Shown: positions 8,059-15,483 of the stretch, one piece after another
Position numbering within the stretch: the first letter of the stretch is position 1
Layout: each line of letters begins with the position of its first letter
Assembly (NCBI GenBank): GCA_964402115.1
Contig: CAYOBW010000144.1
Location: 1-17,275, forward strand
DNA from: CAYOBW01 sp964402115
GTDB taxonomy: Bacteria; Verrucomicrobiota; Kiritimatiellia; UBA8416; CAYOBW01
DNA length: 17,275 nt
Reading direction: 5' to 3'
Notes under the pieces: model-generated
Seen by the model: only the letters and a program-made list of their open reading frames with translations
What the model was told of the DNA's origin: nothing
The model's database searches: none
Program-made: the position numbers and the translations under genes

Positions 8059-10535
8059 AGCATCCTATGAGGATCCTCATGCAGCACCACGCCACACGCC
8101 GCTTCCCGACATCCCTCATCGCCGCCCTGGCACTGCTGTCGGCCCCTGGCCTCTGCCGCGCCGGGACCACCGCGGCCAAGGACGGCAACGTGGTGGTGCT
8201 GCAGAACGGGCAGGTGAGGGTTGCCTACGACCTGGCGAGCGGAACCTACTCTGCCTGCAGCCGCACGGACAACTCCTCGAACATCACCGGCGCCTGTCTC
8301 CGGATTGACGCATTCTCCTCGGCTGCCGCGGGGCTGACCCGCACCTGGGCTAGCGCCCCCGTGAAGGACGAGCTCGGCACAGGCCGGAAGCTGACGGTCA
8401 CGGCTTCCGGCCCCGGGAAGCCGGACCTGATCCTCGAAGTCGCGCTGTACGACAACCGGAGCTTCCTCGCGCTCTGCGGCGGTATCAGGAACACCCTGGC
8501 CCAGAGCCTGAGCGTCAAGGAGATCAGTCCACTCCATCTCGCCAAGGCCTTTGACGGGGTCAGCGGCAAGGCCGATCTGCGCATGCTCAACGGCCCCGGC
8601 GGCGCGGGCATCGGCCCGCGGATGGACGGGGTCAAGCAAGAGATCGGACTCCAGACCCGGGTACACAGCGTCACGAACATGGAGAGCCCGAACAACCTGC
8701 TGGCGACTTTCGTGACCGCCGGCCGACGCAAGTCCATCGTGGTGGGCGGGTTGACTTATCACGACTACGCCAAGGCGGCCAGCGCCGCGCGCGTCGGCGC
8801 CGACGACCTGGCGGCCAGCGTCATGAACTGGGATGCCGTGGGCAAGCGGGTCGATCCGGGCGTAACCTACCTGCCGGATGACCGCTGCTACGTCGACTTC
8901 TGCACGGCCAATCCGTTCGAGGCGCTGGAGCAGTATGGCCTGGCGGTGCGGGCTGCTCAGAAGGTCAAGCTGGCGATCAACGACTTCCCGACCGTCTGCG
9001 GCTGGTATGTGGCCGTCTACGGCGGCGGCCCGCAGCCTAACAACACGGCCGGCATGGTCGCGCAGATGGACGCCGTCGCCAAGTCGGGTTTCCTGCGCTA
9101 CAGCAAAGTCGCCGTCCGGGTGGTGCCCGACGATTACGGCGCCAACAACGAGCAGGGCTGGTGGGACGAGGAACACTGGCAGAAGTACGGCCACTACGTG
9201 CAGCCCTATGAGACCACGAAGAAATGGGCCCGGGCCGTGATCGAGCGCGGCGGCATCCCGCTCACCTACAGCCAGACGGGCTGCAATTCCCGCGACTTCA
9301 TTGCCGCCCATCCGGACTGGTACCTGTTCAATGACACCAAGCGGCTCTTCGACGACAAGGGCGGTTTGACGTATATCAAAGGCACGCTGGACTACACGGA
9401 TCCCGGCTTCAAGGCTCACCTGCGCAAGGTCTATGAGAACATGAGGGACGGCGGCTTGGCCGGGCTGATGTTCGACTACCCCGAGAATCTGTTCCGCCAG
9501 GACGGTGGATTCGAGGACAAGTATGCCACCGCCGCGGCAGCCTATCGGACAATCTTCGAATTGCCCAAAACCATCCTCGGGCCGGAGTCCTTCATTGATG
9601 AGCGCAATGTCTGGGCCATGCCCAATGGCCGGGGTTGCTTCTCGGACGTGACAGCGGGCGTGGTGGACTCGCAGCGGGTGTGGGGCGATACCGATTTTGC
9701 GACGCCCGAGATGCTTTCCCGCTGCGGGCACCGCTGGTACAAGAACCGGGTCGTTTTCACCTACGACATGGACTCGAAGAATCTGTTCAAGGTGGCGCCC
9801 AACAACCGCGACGGGCTACGGCAGTTGTTGACGATGGTCTATACGGTGGCCCCGCGCTTTGTGCTGGCCACCAGTTTCAGCAAGATAACCCCCGAGCAAC
9901 TGCATGACCTGTCGCGGATCTATCCGATCCATGACACACCGCGCAGCGCCCGGCCGCTGGACGCCTTTACAAGGGACGACGGGATTCCGCGCATCTACGA
10001 CCAGGCGATCGATGACACCTGGCATCAGCTCGTCTTCTACAATCCGGACGTGGCGGCTGCCGGGACCATCGGCGTGGACATCGGGAAGGACAGTTCGTTC
10101 GGCGGAATGGGGCTCCGTCCCGACAGGAGCTATTACGTCTATGACTTCTGGAACGACACCTTCGTCGGGACATTCCCGGGGAGCGGCAAACTCGAACAGA
10201 CCCTCCGGCCCGGCGAGGTGCGGATGATGTCGGTGCATGAGGTCGCGAAACACCCGCAGTTCCTCTCCTCCAACCGGCATGTCATGCAGGGCTTCGTGGA
10301 CGTACTGCAGACTGACTGGCACCCGTTCAGGAAGAAACTCACCGGCACGTCCAAGGTCGTGGGCGGGGAGACCTACAAGCTGGTCATCGCCACGAACGGT
10401 CGCCAACCCGTCTCGTGCGCCGCTTCCGGCGCCAAGGCGGATGTCAAGGTGCTCGACCCCGCGGCAAACGGCATGGCCGTCCTCAGCATCGACAAAGACG
10501 GGAACGGCACCGTGGACTGGTCGGTGTCGTTCTAG
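8055..10535 (+). CDS. GH-D clan-like (alpha-galactosidase-type) glycosidase, divergent, exported
   Basis: 826 aa from ATG 8055, which overlaps the previous stop (ATGA). Signal peptide: MKHPMRIL..RR start, hydrophobic SLIAALALLSAPG, cleavage near CRA-GT (residue 36). N-terminal beta-sandwich about 45-300 resembles the large N-domain of GH36 proteins (FLALCGGIRN around 137-146). The centre (about 310-635) reads as a (beta/alpha)8 barrel: CGWY (315-318), VRVVPDDYG (354-362), IPLTYSQTG (401-409), GLMFDYPENL (470-479; Asp474 sits where the clan nucleophile is expected), ILGPESF (507-513), WGDTDF (543-548; Asp545 or Asp547 could be the acid/base), then VVFTYDMDS (566-574) and RDGLRQLLTMVYTVAP (585-600), like the late-barrel helix of GH27/GH36. 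A beta domain (about 650-730) and another C-terminal segment follow, ending in an EF-hand-like loop DKDGNGTVD (813-821). Fold assignment is fair; substrate specificity and the exact catalytic pair are inference. It could instead be a related but unclassified glycosidase. Confidence 0.65.
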   Translation: MKHPMRILMQHHATRRFPTSLIAALALLSAPGLCRAGTTAAKDGNVVVLQNGQVRVAYDLASGTYSACSRTDNSSNITGACLRIDAFSSAAAGLTRTWASAPVKDELGTGRKLTVTASGPGKPDLILEVALYDNRSFLALCGGIRNTLAQSLSVKEISPLHLAKAFDGVSGKADLRMLNGPGGAGIGPRMDGVKQEIGLQTRVHSVTNMESPNNLLATFVTAGRRKSIVVGGLTYHDYAKAASAARVGADDLAASVMNWDAVGKRVDPGVTYLPDDRCYVDFCTANPFEALEQYGLAVRAAQKVKLAINDFPTVCGWYVAVYGGGPQPNNTAGMVAQMDAVAKSGFLRYSKVAVRVVPDDYGANNEQGWWDEEHWQKYGHYVQPYETTKKWARAVIERGGIPLTYSQTGCNSRDFIAAHPDWYLFNDTKRLFDDKGGLTYIKGTLDYTDPGFKAHLRKVYENMRDGGLAGLMFDYPENLFRQDGGFEDKYATAAAAYRTIFELPKTILGPESFIDERNVWAMPNGRGCFSDVTAGVVDSQRVWGDTDFATPEMLSRCGHRWYKNRVVFTYDMDSKNLFKVAPNNRDGLRQLLTMVYTVAPRFVLATSFSKITPEQLHDLSRIYPIHDTPRSARPLDAFTRDDGIPRIYDQAIDDTWHQLVFYNPDVAAAGTIGVDIGKDSSFGGMGLRPDRSYYVYDFWNDTFVGTFPGSGKLEQTLRPGEVRMMSVHEVAKHPQFLSSNRHVMQGFVDVLQTDWHPFRKKLTGTSKVVGGETYKLVIATNGRQPVSCAASGAKADVKVLDPAANGMAVLSIDKDGNGTVDWSVSF

Positions 10536-10641
10536 AGGCGGGGAACGCAAGAGGCCCGCCGCCCTTTGGAGACAAGGTGTGCAAGGCTGCGCGGGACTGA
10601 ACGCCTTGAGGCCCGCCGTGGCTGCCGGTCCGAGGGATTGC

Positions 10642-10656
10642 CTGCCGAAACGGCAG
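10642..10656 (+). terminator. Possible terminator hairpin of the first gene block
   Basis: CTGCCG-AAA-CGGCAG is a perfect 6-bp GC-rich stem with a 3-nt loop, 106 nt after the GH-D-like gene. Only a pyrimidine-rich CTCTCTCC stretch follows, not a T-run, so it is a weak intrinsic terminator at best. Confidence 0.25.
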
Positions 10657-10665
10657 CTCTCTCCG

Positions 10666-10693
10666 TTAAGAAGGTTAGCGCCGGCACGCTAAT
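10666..10693 (+). promoter_or_regulatory. Candidate promoter with operator-like palindrome
   Basis: TTAGCG (10675-10680) and CGCTAA (10687-10692) form a perfect 6-bp inverted repeat around CCGGCA, 18 bp in all. TTAAGA (10666-10671) and GCTAAT (10688-10693) match sigma70 -35 and -10 boxes at four of six positions each with 16 nt between. If these boxes are real, the palindrome would lie in the spacer and over the -10 box, as expected of a repressor site, and would control the second block of genes. The palindrome is seen directly; the promoter and the operator role are inference. Confidence 0.25.
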
Positions 10694-10719
10694 CGTGGTA
10701 GGGTGATAAGGAAGGGCTA

Positions 10720-13506
10720 TTGACTGTGGAACCAAGCCTTATCGCTCACACAACCAAGCGCTTCCTGATCGTGTTCAGCCTGCTCACACACGCGTGTCTG
10801 ACGCTGTGCGCGGTACAGCCCCTGCGGTTCGCCAACAGTTTCGGCCACTCGATGGTCTTGCAGAGGGACATGCCGGTTCCTGTCTGGGGGTGGAGCAAGC
10901 CCCAGGCGGAAATAGCGGTTGACTTCAAAGGCCAGAAGCAGACAGCGCGTGCGGATGCTGATGGCTGCTGGCGTGCGGTTCTTGATCCGATGCCTGCCTC
11001 TGATACGGCTGGGACGTTGACGGCCTCATGCGGAAGCGAGCGTGTCGATGCAGGCGACATCCTCGTGGGCGACGTGTGGCTCTGCACGGGCCCCGGCGTC
11101 ATGCGGAACATGGGCTCTCTCCAGAATCCAAAGAAGGAGCTCACGAAAGCCACGTTCCCCAAGGTTCGCCTTCTGCGTCCCGACAACTACCGGTCAATCG
11201 TGCCTGTCGCGGACATTCCGCCGGGGGTGGCTTGGACGGTTGTGAGTCCCGAGACGATTGAAAAGTACTCCGTCACCTGGTACGTGGGCCGGGAGTTGCA
11301 TCTTGCATCAAGGATTCCCATAGGCATCATCCTCGCCAACGCGGAGACCGACCTGACGTCGGAATGGCTGCCTTGGAAATGGGACGAGAAGGACAAGGCG
11401 CAGGCTCAGGCGCTGCGGTTGCTCGCGGAACAGCTTCCCAACGACATTGCCCGCGCCGAGGCCTGGTCATCCAACATGCGGAATCGCGAGTCCGGCGATC
11501 CGATCGATCTGCTGCTCTTCCCGTCCCCTATCCCTTATGCGTTCTACAACCGGCATCCGGTCTTTGGCGGGGACTACCCGATCACCTACAAGCGGTCCAA
11601 TGTGTACAACACACTCATCGGTCCCCTTGTCCCGATGGCGGTCCGCGGAATCATCCTGAACTGTGAATTCGAGTCCAAGCACGGCGTTCTCGTGCCAGCC
11701 TCCCTCAAGGAGCTTGTGGAATCATGGCGTCTCGCGTGGGGGCGGCCCGGCCTGCCGTTCGTTGTCGCGGAGCCTGTCGGGAATGTTGAGCAGAAGGTGC
11801 AAACATCTTGTGCGAAGTCGGTTGAGACTGCAGGAACCCTCTCGAATGTCGCGACGGTGGCCAGGCCTGCGGCGTTCTCCGAGAAGGCGAGTGAGGAGTA
11901 CTGGAAGCGCGTTGCGGACATCGCCTTGAAGGTGGGCAAGGACGATGTCAAAGCCCCGCTACGGGCTGAGACATGGGTGCCGGCATCTCCTGTGAAGCTG
12001 GAGCCGTGCTCCAACCGCAGGCAGCTTGAGGCGGCACACCTCTTTACTGACGACATGGTCCTGCAGTGCGACCAGCCGCTGAAGATCTGGGGCTGGAGCG
12101 AAGCCGGCGAGGAGGTGACGGTCTCGTTCGCCGGACAGAGCAAAGCCGCCAAGGCAGACGACAAGGGCAGCTGGCAGGTAACGTTGGACGCCATGAAGGC
12201 CGGCGATGTTCCTCTGAAGATGACGATCAAAGGGAAGACCGATACGCTCAGCTACGAGAACGTGCTCGTCGGCGAGGTGTGGATCAATTCCGGGCAGTCC
12301 AATTCCGGGTATGTGTTGTCCGCCACGCTTGGCTTTGCCGAGGAGCAGCCTCTGGCCAACTATCCAGCGATCCGATATTTCGCGAACGCGCGCGCTGCCG
12401 ATGTGCTGCCGCAGCGCCGGAACATGGGCCAATGGGTACCGGTCAGCCCGGAGACAGCCGGACGCATGTCCGGGATGGGCTATTACTTCGCGCGCGCCCT
12501 GCACAAGGGGAAGCACGTGCCCGTCGGCATCATCGAGGCCAACCACGGCGGCTCGTCGATCATCTCGTGGATGAGCGACGCGGCGCTCGTATCCTCCCCG
12601 AAGTTTGCCGCGCTGGCAAAGGAGCGGGCGCTTGTACGGGACGAGATGGTCGCGAACCTTCCCCTTGTCGAGGACACGGTGACCCGCTGGGCCGCGGCAG
12701 CCCGCGGGAACGCCGCGCTGGCCCGGCCGGTCATGCCCTTCCCGGTTGACGTCAGCCCCATTCGGCCATTCTACGCCTCCTTCCTGCAGAATCCGATGAA
12801 TCGCCGTGGCTGCATGTTCTACAACGCCATGATCCATCCCATGGTCGGGTATGGGGTCAAAGGCGCCCTGTGGAACCAGGGGGAGGCGGACGGAGCGCGG
12901 GCCGCTTTCTACGACGACTTGATGGCCGCCATGATTGCCGACTGGCGAAAATCGTGGGGGCTTCAGCTCCCATTCTATTACGTCCAAATGCCAGCCAAGA
13001 AGGGAGCCGGCGATCTTTGCGATATGTGGGCTGCTCAAACCCGGGCGCTCGCGACAATTCCCGGCAGCGGCATGATCGTCTGCAACGACATCTCCGAGCC
13101 CGGCACCCGCTACGAGGTCCACCCGCGCGACAAGAGGAGCGTCGGGGAACGCCTCGCTCGCCTCGCGCTCGCGCGGACCTACGGCGTGAAAGGCCTGGTG
13201 GAAGCCGGTCCGATGATGCAATCCGTCACTCGCGACGGCAGCCGCGTCATCGTCACCTTCTCCACGCCCGGCGAGGGATTGAAGACGCGCGACGGAAAGC
13301 CCTCCGACTCCTGGGAACTCGCCGGAGGCGACCGAAGATTCGTCCCCGCTAAAGCCGAGATCACCGGCGCGACAGTTGCCGTCTCGGCTGACGGAGTGGA
13401 TCAGCCCACGTCGGTGCGTTTCGGCTGGAAACCCGACTCCAACTGCAATCTGGTCAACAGCGCCGCCCTGCCGGCCATGCCGTTCTCTGCGACGGTTCCC
13501 CATTAG
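10720..13506 (+). CDS. Double-length sialate O-acetylesterase-type protein, first copy degenerate
   Basis: 928 aa with two tandem copies of the sialate O-acetylesterase (SASA, SGNH) unit, which removes O-acetyl groups from sugars. No ATG is at the front: TTG 10720 or GTG 10726 follow AAGGAAGG (10708-10715) at 4 and 10 nt, so the start is uncertain by two codons. A signal peptide follows (KRFLIVFSLL..., about 13-32). Copy 2 (about 437-825) looks active: MVLQ (445-448), GEVWINSGQSN (518-528, nucleophile Ser527), NHGGSSIISW (608-617), GALWNQGEAD (715-724), EVHPRDK (799-805, His801; the family often has DIHP, so Glu replaces Asp). Copy 1 (about 35-400) keeps the fold landmarks (MVLQRDMPVPVWGW, GDVW, VSPETIEKYSVTWYVGREL, IPIGII) but the Ser motif reads CTGPGVM (122-128), the Gly-Gly motif reads NAETDLTSEW and the QGE motif reads LNCEFES (313-319). 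It should be inactive. A beta tail (about 826-928) ends the protein. First gene of the second block. Confidence 0.85.
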   Translation: MTVEPSLIAHTTKRFLIVFSLLTHACLTLCAVQPLRFANSFGHSMVLQRDMPVPVWGWSKPQAEIAVDFKGQKQTARADADGCWRAVLDPMPASDTAGTLTASCGSERVDAGDILVGDVWLCTGPGVMRNMGSLQNPKKELTKATFPKVRLLRPDNYRSIVPVADIPPGVAWTVVSPETIEKYSVTWYVGRELHLASRIPIGIILANAETDLTSEWLPWKWDEKDKAQAQALRLLAEQLPNDIARAEAWSSNMRNRESGDPIDLLLFPSPIPYAFYNRHPVFGGDYPITYKRSNVYNTLIGPLVPMAVRGIILNCEFESKHGVLVPASLKELVESWRLAWGRPGLPFVVAEPVGNVEQKVQTSCAKSVETAGTLSNVATVARPAAFSEKASEEYWKRVADIALKVGKDDVKAPLRAETWVPASPVKLEPCSNRRQLEAAHLFTDDMVLQCDQPLKIWGWSEAGEEVTVSFAGQSKAAKADDKGSWQVTLDAMKAGDVPLKMTIKGKTDTLSYENVLVGEVWINSGQSNSGYVLSATLGFAEEQPLANYPAIRYFANARAADVLPQRRNMGQWVPVSPETAGRMSGMGYYFARALHKGKHVPVGIIEANHGGSSIISWMSDAALVSSPKFAALAKERALVRDEMVANLPLVEDTVTRWAAAARGNAALARPVMPFPVDVSPIRPFYASFLQNPMNRRGCMFYNAMIHPMVGYGVKGALWNQGEADGARAAFYDDLMAAMIADWRKSWGLQLPFYYVQMPAKKGAGDLCDMWAAQTRALATIPGSGMIVCNDISEPGTRYEVHPRDKRSVGERLARLALARTYGVKGLVEAGPMMQSVTRDGSRVIVTFSTPGEGLKTRDGKPSDSWELAGGDRRFVPAKAEITGATVAVSADGVDQPTSVRFGWKPDSNCNLVNSAALPAMPFSATVPH

Positions 13507-13527
13507 CAGGAAGCGAGAAAAGGCCGC

Positions 13528-14661
13528 ATGAAACCAAGTCCCGCATGGTCAGTCCGGATCCTGTGGATGTCGACACCGATTAAAGTCGGGGCGGCCTGTG
13601 CGGCACTGTGCGGCGTGCTTGCTCGCGGCGAGCAGGCCGATGCCGTCCTCCCGTTGCTGCGCCGTGTCAACGACTGGCAGGTTGCGCACCCGACCATGAA
13701 GCCGGGCGATCGCGACTGGGAACGCGGCACGTGGTACACCGGCGTCATGGCCGCGCACAGGGCCACCGGTGACGCGCAGTTCCTGCGGCAGGCCTTGGCT
13801 TGGGGAGCCCTGCAGCGGTGGCAGGTCGGCACGGAGAAAGCCGGCGCCAACAGGCTGTTCTGCGTGGAAACATGGGCGGAATTGTATTTCGTTCGAAAAG
13901 ACAAGGCGATGATCGCCCCGGCGGTCGAATGGCTCAACACGCCAGCGAACAATTCACCTGCAGGCGCGAAGGTGTGGTATCTCGAAGGCGGGCGGCGCTA
14001 CGCCGATTCGCTCTACGGCGCCAGCGCGCTGGCGATGATTGCGAAGGCAACCGGCGACAAGAAGTATCTCGCATACATGCACGACTTCTTCTGGGACGTT
14101 CACGCGGAACTCTTCGACAAGGACACCGGCTTGTTCTACCGGGACAAACGGTTCATTGGCCAGACCACGAAGGGAGGAAAGAAGATCCTCTGGTCGCGGG
14201 GCAACGGCTGGGCAGTCGGTGGCATCGCGAGAATCCTGGCGTACTTGCCCGAGGATGACCCGCAGCGGCCGCGTTATGTTGAATTGTACAAGACCATGGC
14301 GGCCTCCATCGCCCGGCGGCAGGGTGCTGATGGGTTATGGCGCCCGAACCTCGCTGATCCCGATGACGTGTCCGCGCCCGAAACCAGCGGCACCGGCTTC
14401 TTCTGCTACGGCATAGCCTGGGGCATGAACCAAGGATTGCTCGACCGGGCCACGTACCTGCGAGTGGCAGAGAAGGCGTGGACAGGTCTCGTGCAGAGCG
14501 TTCGTGCCGACGGCAAGGTTCAATGGGGTCAACTTGTCGGCGACCGACCCGCGATCGTGGCCGAGGATAACACCCATGAATATGTCACCGGAACCTTCCT
14601 GCTGGCTGGCAGCGAAATGTATCGCCTCGCGACGGCGACATCAAAACGAGCAGAACCATGA
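13528..14661 (+). CDS. GH105/GH88-like unsaturated uronyl hydrolase, exported
   Basis: Family members hydrate the 4,5-double bond of the unsaturated uronic acid that polysaccharide lyases leave at the non-reducing end, releasing it from the oligosaccharide. 377 aa, the usual length for GH105. ATG 13528 has AAAAGG (13517-13522) 5 nt upstream. A signal peptide spans roughly residues 8-33. The (alpha/alpha)6 pattern is clear: DWERGTWYTGVMAAHRATGD (62-81), RYADSLYGASALAMIAKATG (157-176, Asp160 matching the catalytic Asp of the family), WSRGNGWAVGGIARIL (222-237), ETSGTGFFCYGIAWG (285-299) and a C-terminal Glu/Tyr/Gly stretch, EYVTGTFLLAGSEM. Around 106-120 (ANRLFCVETWAELY) the usual Asp-Asp of ADDxxxGQTYLEL appears as Asn-Arg, a possible change of substrate contacts. 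It needs a lyase, none of which is in the window. It starts 21 nt after the double esterase gene, and its stop overlaps the next start (ATGA). Confidence 0.88.
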   Translation: MKPSPAWSVRILWMSTPIKVGAACAALCGVLARGEQADAVLPLLRRVNDWQVAHPTMKPGDRDWERGTWYTGVMAAHRATGDAQFLRQALAWGALQRWQVGTEKAGANRLFCVETWAELYFVRKDKAMIAPAVEWLNTPANNSPAGAKVWYLEGGRRYADSLYGASALAMIAKATGDKKYLAYMHDFFWDVHAELFDKDTGLFYRDKRFIGQTTKGGKKILWSRGNGWAVGGIARILAYLPEDDPQRPRYVELYKTMAASIARRQGADGLWRPNLADPDDVSAPETSGTGFFCYGIAWGMNQGLLDRATYLRVAEKAWTGLVQSVRADGKVQWGQLVGDRPAIVAEDNTHEYVTGTFLLAGSEMYRLATATSKRAEP

Positions 14662-15482
14662 AACACACACCCACAATTCTCGCCGCCCTGCTGCTGACGC
14701 CGCTCGTCCGCCTCTCCTCAGCTCAGGCCCAGCAACCCCTGCCGTCGGTCAATGCCGCTGAGGCGTCGGCGACGGCGTCCGCATCCCAAACGGATCAGCA
14801 GTTCCATCTATACCTCCTCATCGGCCAGTCGAACATGGCCGGGCGCGGGTCGGTTGACGCGGAAAGCAAGGCGGCGCATCCGCGCGTCCTGATGCTCAAC
14901 AAACAACGGGAGTGGGTGCCGGCGACGGATCCGCTGCACTTTGACAAGGCGGCGGCCGGCGTGGGCCCGGGACTTGCTTTTGGCAAACGGCTGGCTGACG
15001 AAAATCCAAAGGTCCGCATCGGCCTCATCCCCTGTGCCGTCGGCGGAACCCCGATCAGTGCCTGGGCTCCGGGCAAGGAAGACAAGTCCACCCACACCCA
15101 TCCGTACGACGACATGCTTGAGCGCGTCCGCGTGGCGATGCAAACCGGCGTGCTGAAAGGCATTCTCTGGCACCAAGGGGAGGCGGACCTCAACAACCCC
15201 GGCTACGGCAAGCGGCTGACCGAATTGATCGAACGGCTGCGCAAGGATCTTGCCGCCCCCGACATCCCGTTCGTCGCCTCCGAATTGTCTCCGTTAGACC
15301 CGAGGAAGGCCGAGGCCGTCACCGCTTTCAATGCGGTGGTCGGTGGCCTGAACGTCCGCAACTACGCGTGCGTGTCCGGCGCCGGGCTGGACCACAAGGG
15401 CGACAAGCTGCACTACAATGCCGCATCCGCCCGCATCCTGGGGCAACGGTATGCGGAGAAAATGAAAGCGTTGCAGAATTGA
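14658..15482 (+). CDS. SGNH acetylesterase (SASA/CE6-like), exported
   Basis: Deacetylates a polysaccharide or oligosaccharide; the CE6/SASA group includes acetylxylan esterases. 274 aa, the compact length for the group. ATG 14658 overlaps the stop of the GH105-like gene (ATGA), which suggests translational coupling. Signal peptide MKHTPTILAALLLTPLVRLSSAQA, cleavage near residue 24, then a polar Ala/Ser/Thr linker to about 46. Catalytic motifs are complete: LYLLIGQSNMAGRG (51-64, nucleophile Ser58), PCAVGGTPISAW (125-136, oxyanion Gly pair), GILWHQGEAD (168-177) and DKLHYN (249-254, Asp249 and His252). It is a single-copy relative of the unit found twice in the 928-aa protein upstream, but not a close duplicate. 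The exact acyl-sugar substrate cannot be read from sequence. Confidence 0.88.
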   Translation: MKHTPTILAALLLTPLVRLSSAQAQQPLPSVNAAEASATASASQTDQQFHLYLLIGQSNMAGRGSVDAESKAAHPRVLMLNKQREWVPATDPLHFDKAAAGVGPGLAFGKRLADENPKVRIGLIPCAVGGTPISAWAPGKEDKSTHTHPYDDMLERVRVAMQTGVLKGILWHQGEADLNNPGYGKRLTELIERLRKDLAAPDIPFVASELSPLDPRKAEAVTAFNAVVGGLNVRNYACVSGAGLDHKGDKLHYNAASARILGQRYAEKMKALQN

Positions 15483-15483
15483 T

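Larger units (their letters stand above)
10536..10719. other. Intergenic region between the two gene blocks
   Basis: This 184-nt gap is the longest between genes in the locus and separates two runs of tightly packed genes. It contains a perfect 6-bp hairpin (10642-10656) and an operator-like palindrome (10675-10692), listed separately. No convincing small reading frame or RNA gene is visible. Confidence 0.5.
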
